Shown: piece after piece, positions 1 to 8,530 of the stretch
Layout of the letters: each line of letters opens with the position of its first letter
How positions within the stretch are numbered: position 1 is the stretch's first letter
From: Peteryoungia aggregata LMG 23059
GTDB lineage: Bacteria > Pseudomonadota > Alphaproteobacteria > Rhizobiales > Rhizobiaceae
Direction of reading: 5' to 3'
Assembly (NCBI RefSeq): GCF_030814435.1
Contig: NZ_JAUSUW010000005.1
Coordinates: 310,001-374,000, forward strand
Length of the DNA stretch: 64,000 nucleotides
Position numbers and translations under genes: made by a program
Notes under the pieces: generated by a model
The model's input: the letters and a program-made list of their open reading frames with translations, nothing else
Told to the model about the DNA's origin: nothing
The model's database searches: none

Positions 1-62
1 ACGGTGCGCTGGTCGCGGAAGCCGATATCGGGGCGATGATCATGCGCAAGGATCAGAAATGA
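1..62 (+). CDS. fabZ: 3-hydroxyacyl-ACP dehydratase FabZ, C-terminal end (partial)
   Basis: Only the last 19 codons are inside the window. The frame starts at base 3 and ends at the TGA at 60-62. The visible tail ([13 protein letters not shown]) resembles the C-terminal strand of FabZ, the dehydratase of fatty acid elongation. The stop overlaps the lpxA ATG as ATGA. The fabZ-lpxA order is standard for lipid A clusters. Identity rests on a short tail plus context, so it is probable rather than certain. Confidence 0.75.
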   Translation, partial: GALVAEADIGAMIMRKDQK

Positions 63-874
63 GCCAGATCGCAGCAAGTGCCGTCATCCATCCCATGGCC
101 GTTGTCGAAGATGGCGCGGTCATCGGGGAGAACGTGAGGATCGGCCCCTTCTGCCGTGTCGGCCCGCGGGTGACACTGAAGGACGGCGTCGAGCTCCTGT
201 CGAATGCGGTCGTCACAGGGCTGACCGAAATCGGCCCGGGCTGCAAGATCCATCCAATGGCAGTGATCGGTGGTGTATCGCAGAGCCTTCATGAGGCGGG
301 TGAGGAATCCCGTCTCGTTGTTGGAGCCAACTGCACCATGCGCGAAGGCGTGACGATGAACTGCGGCACCGTTGGTGGTGGTGGCATTACCCGTGTCGGC
401 GACAACTGCCTGCTCCTCGCCAATTCGCATGTGGCGCACGACTGCATCCTCGGCAACGACATCATCCTGTCCAACAGCGTGATGCTGGCTGGCCATGTGC
501 GCGTCGAGGATAGAGCCATCCTCAGTGGTGGCTGTGCTGTGCACCAGTTCACCCGTATCGGCCGACAGGCCTTCATCGGTGGATTGTCGGCGGTCGCCTA
601 TGATGTGATCCCGTATGGCATGCTGAACGGCAATCCGGGCATTCTTGCCGGTCTCAACGTGGTTGGCATGACCCGCGCCGGCATCGAGCGTGCGGTGATC
701 CATCAGGTGCGCCGCGCCTTCAAGCAGATCTTCGAGAGCGAAGGTTCCGCCCGCAACAATGCGGCCGCCATCCGCGATGAATACCTCGATTGCCCTCCGG
801 TGATCGAGATCCTCGATTTCATCGCAGCCGAAAGCGACCGGGCGCTGTCGTCGCCCCATCGCGGCAAGAACTGA
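59..874 (+). CDS. lpxA: UDP-N-acetylglucosamine acyltransferase LpxA
   Basis: LpxA performs the first step of lipid A synthesis in the cytoplasm, moving a 3-hydroxyacyl chain from ACP to the 3-OH of UDP-GlcNAc. The 271-residue protein is near the usual length. Residues 5-185 are left-handed beta-helix hexapeptide repeats (for example VIGENVRIG and CKIHPMAVI). The HVAHDC motif places the catalytic base at about His127. The C-terminal 80 residues form the helical domain. It overlaps fabZ by four bases and is followed 3 bp later by lpxI, so the cluster is one operon. Confidence 0.97.
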   Translation: MSQIAASAVIHPMAVVEDGAVIGENVRIGPFCRVGPRVTLKDGVELLSNAVVTGLTEIGPGCKIHPMAVIGGVSQSLHEAGEESRLVVGANCTMREGVTMNCGTVGGGGITRVGDNCLLLANSHVAHDCILGNDIILSNSVMLAGHVRVEDRAILSGGCAVHQFTRIGRQAFIGGLSAVAYDVIPYGMLNGNPGILAGLNVVGMTRAGIERAVIHQVRRAFKQIFESEGSARNNAAAIRDEYLDCPPVIEILDFIAAESDRALSSPHRGKN

Positions 875-877
875 ACC

Positions 878-1765
878 ATGACGGCGGCCGATCACGCTGA
901 CGGCCTGCCGCGAACCGGGCGCCTCGCGATTATCGCAGGCGGCGGAAAACTGCCGCTCTTCATTGCCGAAGCTGCTCGGGAAGCTGGCGAGGATCCCTTC
1001 GTTCTCAGGTTGAAGAACGAGGCAGATGATTTCTGGCTTGGCTTTGACAATGCTGTGATCGGCGTTGGCGACATGGCCGGGCTTTCGACGCTCTTCCGCC
1101 AACACGCGATTGGTCGGGTGGTCATGTCTGGTGCCGTGAAGCGGCGTCCGGCCTTCGGTGAAATCCGGGCCAACTGGAAATCGCTACTGAAACTCCCAAT
1201 GGCGCTGAAGACCTTGCTTGCCGGTGGTGACGATGCCGTACTGCGGATGGTCATCTCGTTGATTGAGGCGCAGGGCTGCGAGGTGCTCGGAGCCCACGAA
1301 ATTCTTCCGGGCCTGCTCGCCACGATCGGCCCGCTCGGTGCCATGACGCCGAATGCTGACGATCTGAGGGACATAGAGCGTGCCGCCGATGCCGCAGAAA
1401 CGCTCGGGCGCCTGGATGTCGGCCAAGGTGCGGTGTCCGTCGGCGGGCGTGTCGTGGCACTGGAGGGGGTCGAGGGAACCGATGCGATGCTTGCCCGTGT
1501 TCGCGACCTGCGCAACGATGGACGGATATCGAGACGCCGCAAGGGCGTGTTGGTCAAGTTGTGCAAACCGCAGCAGGACCTGAGAGCCGATCTGCCGACA
1601 ATTGGCGTCTCGACTGTCGAGAATGCCAAGGCAGCAGGGCTCGCCGGCATTGCAGTTGAAGCCGGTCGAGCGCTTGTGGTCGAGCGTGACGCCGTCATCG
1701 CAGCGGCCGACGCCGCCGGCCTCTTCGTTGTCGGTGTCGACCGGGCGGGCAGGGAGCGCCAGTGA
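878..1765 (+). CDS. lpxI: UDP-2,3-diacylglucosamine pyrophosphatase LpxI
   Basis: This 295-residue protein belongs to the DUF1009/LpxI family, which replaces LpxH in alphaproteobacteria and hydrolyses UDP-2,3-diacylglucosamine to lipid X. The N-terminal half starts with LAIIAGGGKLPL (about residues 16-27), followed by the family stretch GEIRANW. The C-terminal catalytic half carries DLPTIGVSTVENA and a final AGLFVVGVD segment. Its stop overlaps the lpxB start, and its place between lpxA and lpxB is the usual one for this enzyme. Confidence 0.93.
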   Translation: MTAADHADGLPRTGRLAIIAGGGKLPLFIAEAAREAGEDPFVLRLKNEADDFWLGFDNAVIGVGDMAGLSTLFRQHAIGRVVMSGAVKRRPAFGEIRANWKSLLKLPMALKTLLAGGDDAVLRMVISLIEAQGCEVLGAHEILPGLLATIGPLGAMTPNADDLRDIERAADAAETLGRLDVGQGAVSVGGRVVALEGVEGTDAMLARVRDLRNDGRISRRRKGVLVKLCKPQQDLRADLPTIGVSTVENAKAAGLAGIAVEAGRALVVERDAVIAAADAAGLFVVGVDRAGRERQ

Positions 1766-2940
1766 TGATGGACAGACCGCTGAAGATCGCAGTGATCGCC
1801 GGTGAAGTCTCCGGCGACTTACTGGGCGCCGATTTGATCGCGCAAGTGAAGGCTATGCATCCTGGCCCGATCAAACTGGTCGGCGTTGGGGGAGAGGCGC
1901 TGGAGGCCCAAGGGCTGAAATCGCTGTTCGATTTTTCCGAACTTTCGATCATGGGCATTACCCAGGTCCTGTCTAAGCTCCCGCGTCTCATCAAGCTTAT
2001 CTCTCTGACAGCGGACGCGATCATTGCTGCCGAGCCGGATCTGCTCCTGATCGTCGATAGCCCCGATTTCACCCATCGGGTCGCAAAGAAGGTTCGGCGC
2101 AAACGACCGGATCTCGCCATCGTGAACTATGTCTGCCCAAGTGTCTGGGCATGGAAGGAATATCGCGCCAAGGCCATGCTCGATTATGTCGATGCTGTGC
2201 TGGCGGTGTTGCCATTCGAGCCGGCGGTCATGCAGCGTCTGGGCGGTCCGGAAACTCATTTTGTCGGCCATCGCCTGGCTAGCCATACGGACATCCGACG
2301 GGTGAGGGAGGCGCGTAAGGCGAGGGGGGCTGCACCCGCGAGTGATAAGCGCACCATTCTTCTGTTGCCGGGATCAAGGGGTGGAGAAATCACCCAACTG
2401 TTGCCGGTCTTCGGGGAGGCGATGCAGGAATTTGTCGCTCGCAATGGCGAGACGCGGTTTGTCCTGCCCACCGTGCCGCGTCAGGAGGCTCGCGTGCGCG
2501 AAATCACGCGCAACTGGGCGCTGCGGCCCGAGATCGTTCTGGGTGACGCGGCGAAGTGGCAGGCCTTCGAGGCGGCGGATGCTGCCATCGCGGCCTCTGG
2601 CACCGTGATCCTTGAGCTGGCGCTTGCCCATGTGCCTGTCGTTTCGACCTACAAGGGGGACTGGATCATCCGGCTGCTGAGCCACCGCATCAAGATCTGG
2701 ACCGGTGCTCTGCCGAACCTGATTGCGGATTACGCCGTTGTTCCGGAATACTTCAACGACGTGTTGCGCCCTGCGAGCCTTGTGCGCTGGGCGGAGCGCC
2801 TGTCGACCGAGACGCTGCAGCGTGCGGCGATGCTTCAAGGTTACGACGAAGTCTGGCAGAAGCTTCAGACGGAGAGACCAGCCGGTGAGGCCGGTGCGGC
2901 CGTGGTTCTCTCCGTCCTCCAGAGACGCGGAAGGCTGTAA
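1762..2940 (+). CDS. lpxB: Lipid-A-disaccharide synthase LpxB
   Basis: LpxB is a GT19 glycosyltransferase that condenses lipid X with UDP-2,3-diacylglucosamine at the inner face of the inner membrane. The 392-residue product shows the N-terminal IAVIAGEVSGDLLGA (about 9-23), the family signature VNYVCPSVWAWK (about 121-132) and LLLPGSRGGEI in the nucleotide-binding half. A GTG at 1762 overlaps the lpxI stop, and in-frame ATGs follow at 1765 and 1768. Any of the three could be used, and the difference is at most two residues. Confidence 0.96.
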   Translation: MMMDRPLKIAVIAGEVSGDLLGADLIAQVKAMHPGPIKLVGVGGEALEAQGLKSLFDFSELSIMGITQVLSKLPRLIKLISLTADAIIAAEPDLLLIVDSPDFTHRVAKKVRRKRPDLAIVNYVCPSVWAWKEYRAKAMLDYVDAVLAVLPFEPAVMQRLGGPETHFVGHRLASHTDIRRVREARKARGAAPASDKRTILLLPGSRGGEITQLLPVFGEAMQEFVARNGETRFVLPTVPRQEARVREITRNWALRPEIVLGDAAKWQAFEAADAAIAASGTVILELALAHVPVVSTYKGDWIIRLLSHRIKIWTGALPNLIADYAVVPEYFNDVLRPASLVRWAERLSTETLQRAAMLQGYDEVWQKLQTERPAGEAGAAVVLSVLQRRGRL

Positions 2941-2943
2941 GCC

Positions 2944-4134
2944 TCAGGTCCAGCGCGCGAAGGGGTCCGGGAGGTCTTCCCAGGCTGTCGGCGTGAAGCC
3001 ATCGCTCGGCACGAGGCACTCATCGAGTTCCGCCGTAATTGTCCGCTGATCCATCGGATCGGCTCCGATGAAGACGATTTCCTGTCGCCGGTCTCCCCAT
3101 TCCTGGTCGAGATAGGGCGCCATCGCATGCATGAAGCCCGGATCGTCCGGCCAGCGTGATTTCGGCACCGACGCCCACCATAGCCCCATCTTCGTCGTCC
3201 GCACGAGCGGCCCGGCCTGGCTCAGTTCTCCAACATGGTGCGGACGGGTCGCGAGCCAGAAAAAGCCCTTTGCCCGGATGACGCCCGGCCAGGCGCGGTC
3301 GAGAAACGCGCGAAAGCGTGTGGGATCGAACGGCGCGCGGGCGCGGTAGACGAAGGAGCGGATGCCGTATTCTTCCGTCTCCGGCACATGATCGCGGAAG
3401 CCGTGCAGTTCCTGGAACCAAAGCGGATGCGTTTCTGCCTTGGCAAGGTCGAAGAGCCCAGTCCCGAGAATGTCCTTCGCCGCGACATCTGCAAAGTCGG
3501 TCTCGATCACGCGCGCATCGGCATTGAGCCCGGCGATGATCTTGCGTGCCGCATCAAGCTGGTCGCGCGTGGCGGTTCCGACCTTGTTCAGGATGATCAC
3601 GTCGGCGAACTCGATCTGCTCGACAAGGAGATCGACGAGGGTCCGGTTGTCGTTCTCACCGGCGCTCTCACCGCGGTCGGCCAGAAAATCGCTGGAGGAG
3701 TAATCTCCGATGAGATTGGCGGCATCCACCACGGTGACCATTGTGTCGAGTTGCGCAATGTCGGAGAGACTGCGCCCCTCCTCATCGCGGAAATCGAATG
3801 TTGTGGCAATCGGCAGCGGTTCGGCAATGCCCGTGGCCTCGATCAGCAGGTAGTCGAACCGGTCCTGTTCGGCGAGCCCCCGCACCTCGTTGAGGAGATC
3901 GTCGCGCAGCGTGCAACAGATGCAGCCATTGCTCATCTCCACCAATTGCTCCTGCGTGCGCGTCAGTGCGGCATCACCACCGCGCACCAAGGCTGCGTCG
4001 ATATTCACCTCGCTCATGTCGTTGACGATGACGGCAACCCGCAATCCGTTGCGGTTGGCGAGCACATGGTTGAGCAGCGTTGTCTTTCCAGCTCCAAGGA
4101 AACCGGACAGGACGGTGACAGGCAGCTTCTTCAT
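2944..4134 (-). CDS. CobW/COG0523 GTPase, zinc-responsive (ZigA/YciC-like)
   Basis: This 396-residue protein is a COG0523 P-loop GTPase. It has the Walker [10 protein letters not shown] at residues 11-19 and the metal-binding CICC at 71-74. A CobW C-terminal domain covers roughly the last 110 residues ([11 protein letters not shown] region). COG0523 proteins act as metal chaperones. The znu/zur neighbours and a Zur-like box 18-30 nt upstream of the start point to zinc allocation during deficiency. The usual guanine-specificity motif NKxD reads NKVG here, which may be a subgroup feature. The gene converges on lpxB with a 3-bp gap. Confidence 0.9.
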   Translation of the reverse strand: MKKLPVTVLSGFLGAGKTTLLNHVLANRNGLRVAVIVNDMSEVNIDAALVRGGDAALTRTQEQLVEMSNGCICCTLRDDLLNEVRGLAEQDRFDYLLIEATGIAEPLPIATTFDFRDEEGRSLSDIAQLDTMVTVVDAANLIGDYSSSDFLADRGESAGENDNRTLVDLLVEQIEFADVIILNKVGTATRDQLDAARKIIAGLNADARVIETDFADVAAKDILGTGLFDLAKAETHPLWFQELHGFRDHVPETEEYGIRSFVYRARAPFDPTRFRAFLDRAWPGVIRAKGFFWLATRPHHVGELSQAGPLVRTTKMGLWWASVPKSRWPDDPGFMHAMAPYLDQEWGDRRQEIVFIGADPMDQRTITAELDECLVPSDGFTPTAWEDLPDPFARWT

Positions 4135-4151
4135 TTATGGCTCCAGTTAAT

Positions 4152-4164
4152 GTAATAACATAAC
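4152..4164 (-). promoter_or_regulatory. Zur-like box upstream of the CobW-type GTPase gene
   Basis: GTAATAACATAAC is an imperfect inverted repeat around a central base (GTAATA/CATAAC arms). It ends 18 nt upstream of the start codon on the minus strand. Two further 13-mers of the form GTAAT(R)N(Y)AT(W)AC lie between znuA and znuC. Zur boxes of alphaproteobacteria are AT-rich palindromes of this kind. I infer repression by Zur when zinc is plentiful. Confidence 0.7.
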
Positions 4165-4225
4165 AAATCTCCATCCGAAAAAGGCGGAACCGAAGTCCCG
4201 CCTTTCGCCCGGGGGAGGGATTTGA

Positions 4226-5314
4226 TCACTGCGACAGGCAGGTGCTCATCGAGGTCGCCAGATTGCGCATCAATTGACCGTAGAGTGCGGGACCTGCTTC
4301 GAGCGCGCCGCCCTCCGGATCGAGCACGCCGGACTTCGCTTGCGTGCCCTCGGTGACGATGCCGATCAGCTTCGGTTCGAACTGCGGCTCGGCAAAGACG
4401 CAGGCCGCGCCCAATTCCTCGATCTTGGCGCGGATTGTCGACAGCCTCTCGGCACCTGGCATGGTTTCGGGACTGACCGTCACGGAGCCGGCGACGCGCA
4501 CACCGTAGTGCTTCTCGAAGTATTGATAGGCGTCGTGGAATACGATGAAGGGTTTCTCCAATACCGGTTTCAGCTGCGCGGCGATTTCGCTATCGAGCGC
4601 GCTGATCTCGGTATCCAGAGCGGCAAGATTGGCCTCGTAGATTCCCTTGTTGGCCGGATCGGCCTCGCTCAGGGTCTTGGCTATTTCAGCAGCCATGACT
4701 TTCGCGTTGGTGGGATCAAGCCACAGATGCATGTCTGTGCCGCCATGCGCGTGTTCGTCGTGATCATGCTCTTCGTGCCCATGGCTCTCTGCGCTGACTG
4801 CTGCTTCTTCAGCCTTGTGGTCGTGGCCATGATCGTGCGTATGCTCCGCCTCGGCATGCTCTGCATGTCCGGCCTCTTCGTGGGCGTGCCCGTCGTGATC
4901 CCCGCCAGTCTCCGCGTGATCAGCGTGCTCGTCATGCTCATGGCCTTCGAATGCACCACCTTCGCGGAACGGTAGCTTGGTCATGCCCGGAGCATCCTCA
5001 AGCTCGACGACCTTGGCCTTCTTCGGCAGTGCCTCGAGTGGCTTCTCCAGGAAGGCTTCCAGGCCGGGTCCTACCCAGAACACCAGGTCGGCATTTTCCA
5101 GCGCCCGCGCGTTGGATGGCTTCAGCGTATAGGTGTGCGGAGACGCCGAACCCTCGACAATGAGTGACGGCTCGCCGACCCCCTTCATGATCGAGGCGAC
5201 CAGCGAATGGACGGGCTTGATCGAGACTACGACATCAGGAGCCGCCGAGGCCAGAGCCGGCGAGAGAAAGAGAAACGCCGTCGAGGCAGCCAGTCCGAGG
5301 CGGTAGCGGTTCAT
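4226..5314 (-). CDS. znuA: Periplasmic zinc-binding protein ZnuA
   Basis: ZnuA is the cluster A-I solute-binding protein of the ZnuABC zinc importer. The first 24 residues form a signal peptide (hydrophobic core ASTAFLFLSPALA). Putative zinc ligands are His60, and His residues in the DMHLW and VFHDAYQYF segments. Between residues 125 and 190 lies the acidic, histidine-rich loop typical of ZnuA, with 20 His by my count. Length (362 aa) is on the long side because of this loop. It is divergent from znuC, with two Zur-like boxes in between. Confidence 0.97.
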   Translation of the reverse strand: MNRYRLGLAASTAFLFLSPALASAAPDVVVSIKPVHSLVASIMKGVGEPSLIVEGSASPHTYTLKPSNARALENADLVFWVGPGLEAFLEKPLEALPKKAKVVELEDAPGMTKLPFREGGAFEGHEHDEHADHAETGGDHDGHAHEEAGHAEHAEAEHTHDHGHDHKAEEAAVSAESHGHEEHDHDEHAHGGTDMHLWLDPTNAKVMAAEIAKTLSEADPANKGIYEANLAALDTEISALDSEIAAQLKPVLEKPFIVFHDAYQYFEKHYGVRVAGSVTVSPETMPGAERLSTIRAKIEELGAACVFAEPQFEPKLIGIVTEGTQAKSGVLDPEGGALEAGPALYGQLMRNLATSMSTCLSQ

Positions 5315-5337
5315 GCATGGCTCCTGGGGGTGGTTAT

Positions 5338-5350
5338 GTAATAATATTAC
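5338..5350. promoter_or_regulatory. Zur-like box 1 in the znuA-znuC intergenic region
   Basis: GTAATAATATTAC is a perfect 13-bp palindrome around a central A. It sits 24 nt upstream of the znuA start on the minus strand and 65 nt upstream of the znuC ATG. It is the best of the three related sites in this locus and is well placed to control znuA. Confidence 0.8.
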
Positions 5351-5359
5351 GTAAGTTGC

Positions 5360-5372
5360 GTAATGCTATAAC
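5360..5372. promoter_or_regulatory. Zur-like box 2 in the znuA-znuC intergenic region
   Basis: GTAATGCTATAAC shares GTAAT and the TAAC end with the CobW-gene box and lies 22 bp (about two helical turns) from box 1. It is 43 nt upstream of the chosen znuC start. I infer that it controls znuCB-zur, giving autoregulation of zur. Confidence 0.68.
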
Positions 5373-5414
5373 GTGTGGCATAGGTGGAGGCAACACTTAA
5401 ATCTCGAGATCCCA

Positions 5415-6344
5415 ATGAATGCCATGAAATCACGGGAGGCCGCACCGCTGGTGTCACTCACCGGCGCTGGTGTCTACCGCAACGGACGCTGGCTTGTGCG
5501 CGGGGTCGATTTCTCCGTGCGCCCCGGCGAAATCGTTACACTCATCGGCCCCAACGGTTCCGGCAAGTCCACCAGTGCCAAGATGGCCATTGGTGTCCTC
5601 AAGGCGGATGAGGGCAGGGTGGAGCGCAAGCCTGGGCTCCGTGTCGGCTACGTCCCGCAGCGCCTGTCCGTTGACTGGACGATGCCGCTGACGGTGCGGC
5701 GTCTGATGACGTTGACCGCGCCTTTGTCGGCTGAAGAGGTCAAGGCGGCATTGGACGCCGTGGGCATCGCCCACCTGGCTGGCGCGGAGGTGCAGCATCT
5801 GTCCGGCGGTGAATTCCAGCGCGCCCTGCTGGCGCGTGCCATGGCCCGCAAGCCTGATATTCTCGTACTCGACGAACCGGTCCAGGGCGTCGATTTCTCC
5901 GGTGAGATCGCCCTCTACGACCTGATCACCTCCATCCGAAATTCCACCGGATGTGGCATTCTGCTGATTTCCCACGACCTGCATGTGGTGATGGCTGAGA
6001 CCGATACGGTAATTTGTCTCAACGGCCACGTCTGCTGCCGGGGAACACCGGCCGCCGTCAGCCAGAGCCCGGAATACATGCGCCTGTTCGGTGCAAAGGC
6101 CGCCCAGACGCTCGCTGTCTACAGCCACGACCATGATCATACCCATTTGCCAGATGGGAGGGTTCTGCATGCCGATGGCAGCGTGACGGACCACTGCCAT
6201 CCCGACGATGGGCATCACGACCATGACGATCACGGCCACAGTCATCAGGACCACGACCATCACCATGGCCATGAACATCACCATCACCATGACGCGGCGA
6301 CTTCGGTTGCGTTAAAGGACAGGAAGCATGACCATGCTGGATGA
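5415..6344 (+). CDS. znuC: Zinc ABC transporter ATP-binding protein ZnuC with His-rich tail
   Basis: ZnuC is the cytoplasmic ATPase of the ZnuABC importer. From the ATG at 5415 the protein has 309 residues: Walker A GPNGSGKST (45-53), signature LSGGEFQR (129-136), Walker B ILVLDEP (149-155) and the H-loop SHDLH. Residues 238-307 form a tail with 25 histidines by my count, a putative zinc-sensing or storage segment. An upstream in-frame GTG at 5373 was rejected because it directly abuts Zur box 2 and adds nonconserved residues. It overlaps znuB by 17 bp. Confidence 0.95.
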   Translation: MNAMKSREAAPLVSLTGAGVYRNGRWLVRGVDFSVRPGEIVTLIGPNGSGKSTSAKMAIGVLKADEGRVERKPGLRVGYVPQRLSVDWTMPLTVRRLMTLTAPLSAEEVKAALDAVGIAHLAGAEVQHLSGGEFQRALLARAMARKPDILVLDEPVQGVDFSGEIALYDLITSIRNSTGCGILLISHDLHVVMAETDTVICLNGHVCCRGTPAAVSQSPEYMRLFGAKAAQTLAVYSHDHDHTHLPDGRVLHADGSVTDHCHPDDGHHDHDDHGHSHQDHDHHHGHEHHHHHDAATSVALKDRKHDHAG

Positions 6345-7149
6345 CTTCTTCGTCCGTGCCATGCTCGCCGGCATCGGCCTTGCCCTGACCACCGGGCCAC
6401 TCGGCTGCTTCGTCATATGGCGTCGTATGGCCTACTTCGGTGACACGATGGCCCATTCGGCTCTGCTTGGCGTCGCCTTGTCCCTGTTTTTCTCGCTCAA
6501 CCTGATGATCAGTGTCTTCGTCGTGGCGGCCCTTGTGTCCCTGATCCTGATTGTCCTGCAGAAGCGTCAGGGACTCTCTGCCGATGCGCTGCTCGGCATT
6601 CTCAGTCATGCCACGCTCGCGATCGGCCTCGTCATGGTGGCCTTCATGACCTGGGTGCGCTTCGACCTCATCGCCTTCCTTTTCGGCGACATTCTGGCGG
6701 TGACGCCAACCGATGTCGCGATAGTCTGGCTCGGTGGGCTCATTGTGGTGGCGATTGTTGCCTGGCTCTGGCGACCTTTGCTTGCCGGTACTGTCAATGT
6801 CGAATTGGCGGAAGCCGAAGGCATGCAGCCGGAACGCGCGCGGCTGATCTTCATGCTGCTCATGGCTCTGGTGATCGCGATTGCGATGAAGATCGTCGGC
6901 ATCATGCTGATCACCTCGCTGCTGATCATCCCCGCAGCGGCCGCCCGACGCTTTGCTGCAACGCCGGAAGTCATGGCCATTCTCGCCTCGGTCATCGGTG
7001 CCGTGGCGGTGGTGCTCGGGCTTTTCGGTTCACTGACCTATGATACACCGTCCGGTCCGTCGATCGTGGTCGCCGCACTGGTTCTTTTCCTCATCAGCCT
7101 CTTGCCGCGACCGGGCGCCAGGACAACCGACATTCGACCGAGGGCATGA
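6328..7149 (+). CDS. znuB: Zinc ABC transporter permease ZnuB
   Basis: This 273-residue integral membrane protein of the ABC-3 permease family forms the channel of the zinc importer. It has about eight hydrophobic segments and the family features GPLGCFVIWRRMAYFGDTMAHS near residues 23-44 and LLGILSHATLA. It starts inside the 3' end of znuC and its stop overlaps the zur start (ATGA), so the three genes are translationally coupled. Confidence 0.96.
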   Translation: MTMLDDFFVRAMLAGIGLALTTGPLGCFVIWRRMAYFGDTMAHSALLGVALSLFFSLNLMISVFVVAALVSLILIVLQKRQGLSADALLGILSHATLAIGLVMVAFMTWVRFDLIAFLFGDILAVTPTDVAIVWLGGLIVVAIVAWLWRPLLAGTVNVELAEAEGMQPERARLIFMLLMALVIAIAMKIVGIMLITSLLIIPAAAARRFAATPEVMAILASVIGAVAVVLGLFGSLTYDTPSGPSIVVAALVLFLISLLPRPGARTTDIRPRA

Positions 7150-7559
7150 GCATGACCAAGACAGATCTTACCCGCAATCAGACCCTCGTCTTCGACGCGC
7201 TTGTGCATGCGGATGGGCCACTGTCCGCCTATACGCTGCTCGATCGACTGCGCGAGCACGGCTTCCGTGCGCCGCTGCAGGTCTATCGTGCGCTGGACAA
7301 GCTGGTCGAATTCGGCATGGTTCATCGGCTGGAGAGCATCAATGCCTTCGTCGCCTGTGCGCATCCGCATGACGGTTGCTCAGGCCATGGCACGGTCGCC
7401 TTCATGATCTGCAACAAGTGCGGTCATGTAACAGAGTTCCATGATCATGACATCGATCACCGTCTGGCGACCATGACGCGCGGCCGCCATTTCAAGCCGG
7501 AAAAGACGACGATCGAGATCAGGGGATTGTGTGCAACCTGTTCGGAAATCGCGGCCTAG
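7146..7559 (+). CDS. zur: Zinc uptake regulator Zur (Fur family)
   Basis: Zur represses zinc uptake genes when zinc is bound. The 137-residue protein has an N-terminal winged helix (about 10-65, with LLDRLREHGFRAPLQVYRAL as recognition region) and a dimerisation domain with two structural zinc cysteine pairs, C89/C92 and C129/C132, plus a histidine-rich sensing segment (EFHDHDIDH). Co-transcription with znuCB and the three boxes nearby favour Zur over Fur, Mur or Irr. Confidence 0.95.
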   Translation: MSMTKTDLTRNQTLVFDALVHADGPLSAYTLLDRLREHGFRAPLQVYRALDKLVEFGMVHRLESINAFVACAHPHDGCSGHGTVAFMICNKCGHVTEFHDHDIDHRLATMTRGRHFKPEKTTIEIRGLCATCSEIAA

Positions 7560-7668
7560 GCGAGACTGGCCGAAAAACTTTGCGATTTCGCTGCGGAGCT
7601 GCGTAAGTCCTGGATGAGCAGCGCATGGCGCATAGATGATCTGGCGGGAGCCGTTCAAGCAACGCAAT

Positions 7669-8196
7669 TCAGAGAGGCGTCAGTTCGCTGGAGTAGCGGC
7701 GCCAGTTTCGCACATAGTTCTCTGCAGAAAGCTTGAGCCCGGCAATCGCTGTATCGTCCAGCGTCCGGACGACCTTTGCTGGAGCTCCAACGATCAACGA
7801 ATTGTCGGGGAACGACTTTCCTTCCGTGACCAGCGCGTTGGCGCCGACCAGGCAATTGTGACCGATGCGAGCGCCATTGAGAACTGTCGCGCCCATCCCG
7901 ATCAGTGAATTCGAACCGATGCTGCAGCCATGGATGATGGCATGATGCCCGATGGTGCACCCTTCACCGATTGTGACGCCCATGCCGGGATCGGTGTGGA
8001 CCATCACGCCGTCCTGGATGTTGCTGCGAGCGCCGATAAGGATGGGGTCGTTGTCACCGCGCAATACGGCGCCGAACCAGATTCCGACATCCTCGCCGAG
8101 CCGGACGTCACCAATGATCTGGGCGTCTGGCGCGACCCAGTATCTGTCGGTTGCGGGCAGTTGCGGAACCCTGTCTCCCAGACGGTAGATCGGCAT
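7669..8196 (-). CDS. Gamma-carbonic anhydrase-like hexapeptide protein
   Basis: This 175-residue protein is a left-handed beta-helix of the YrdA/PaaY/gamma-carbonic anhydrase group. It has the conserved RGDNDPI segment (about 46-52). The three metal-ligand histidines fall at H67 (VMVHTD), H84 and H89 (GHHAIIHG). This family forms zinc trimers, but many members have little measured anhydrase activity, so the reaction is unproven. It converges on zur across a 109-bp gap and lacks an obvious Zur box of its own. Confidence 0.88.
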   Translation of the reverse strand: MPIYRLGDRVPQLPATDRYWVAPDAQIIGDVRLGEDVGIWFGAVLRGDNDPILIGARSNIQDGVMVHTDPGMGVTIGEGCTIGHHAIIHGCSIGSNSLIGMGATVLNGARIGHNCLVGANALVTEGKSFPDNSLIVGAPAKVVRTLDDTAIAGLKLSAENYVRNWRRYSSELTPL

Positions 8197-8210
8197 GTGG
8201 CGGGCTATCG

Positions 8211-8483
8211 TCAGCGAAGGCGGAGGATGACGGGGAACCGTCTGGCCTGGGCCGTCACATGGAGGTGGATGTTAGCCTCCGGCTGCGAATAGCGCCAGGC
8301 ACGGGCGCCGTGGCTCAACAGCAGGCCGATCAGGTCCTTGGTCTTCGAGCGCTTGTCCCGCAGGCCGATATCAGCCAGCCGATAGGCCACCTCGTGCAGG
8401 GGGTGCAGCACATTGGTCGGGGAGCCTTCTCCACCATTGTCCTGCCCTTCAACGGGGCCGTACTTGAAGTCTTTCGATGCCAT
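8211..8483 (-). CDS. Conserved small protein of unknown function
   Basis: This 90-residue basic, soluble protein starts MASKDFKYGP and ends in ARRFPVILRLR. I recognise no domain, signal peptide or membrane segment. I chose the internal ATG at 8483 because an AGGA ribosome site lies about 8 nt upstream, whereas the longer frame runs into the dacA-like gene. It lies 14 bp upstream of the gamma-carbonic anhydrase gene and is probably co-transcribed with it. Confidence 0.7.
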   Translation of the reverse strand: MASKDFKYGPVEGQDNGGEGSPTNVLHPLHEVAYRLADIGLRDKRSKTKDLIGLLLSHGARAWRYSQPEANIHLHVTAQARRFPVILRLR

Positions 8484-8530
8484 TCCGTGATCCTCGTAAA
8501 CTGTACAAATCGAGGGTTTCGGGTGATCGA

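Noticed and set aside
53-1105. Long antisense frame of 350 codons opposite lpxA and lpxI
   Set aside because: High-GC antisense shadow. The opposite strand encodes a complete recognisable LpxA and LpxI.
5373-5414. GTG start 14 codons upstream for znuC
   Set aside because: It directly abuts the second Zur-like box and would add nonconserved residues. The ATG at 5415 fits the family.
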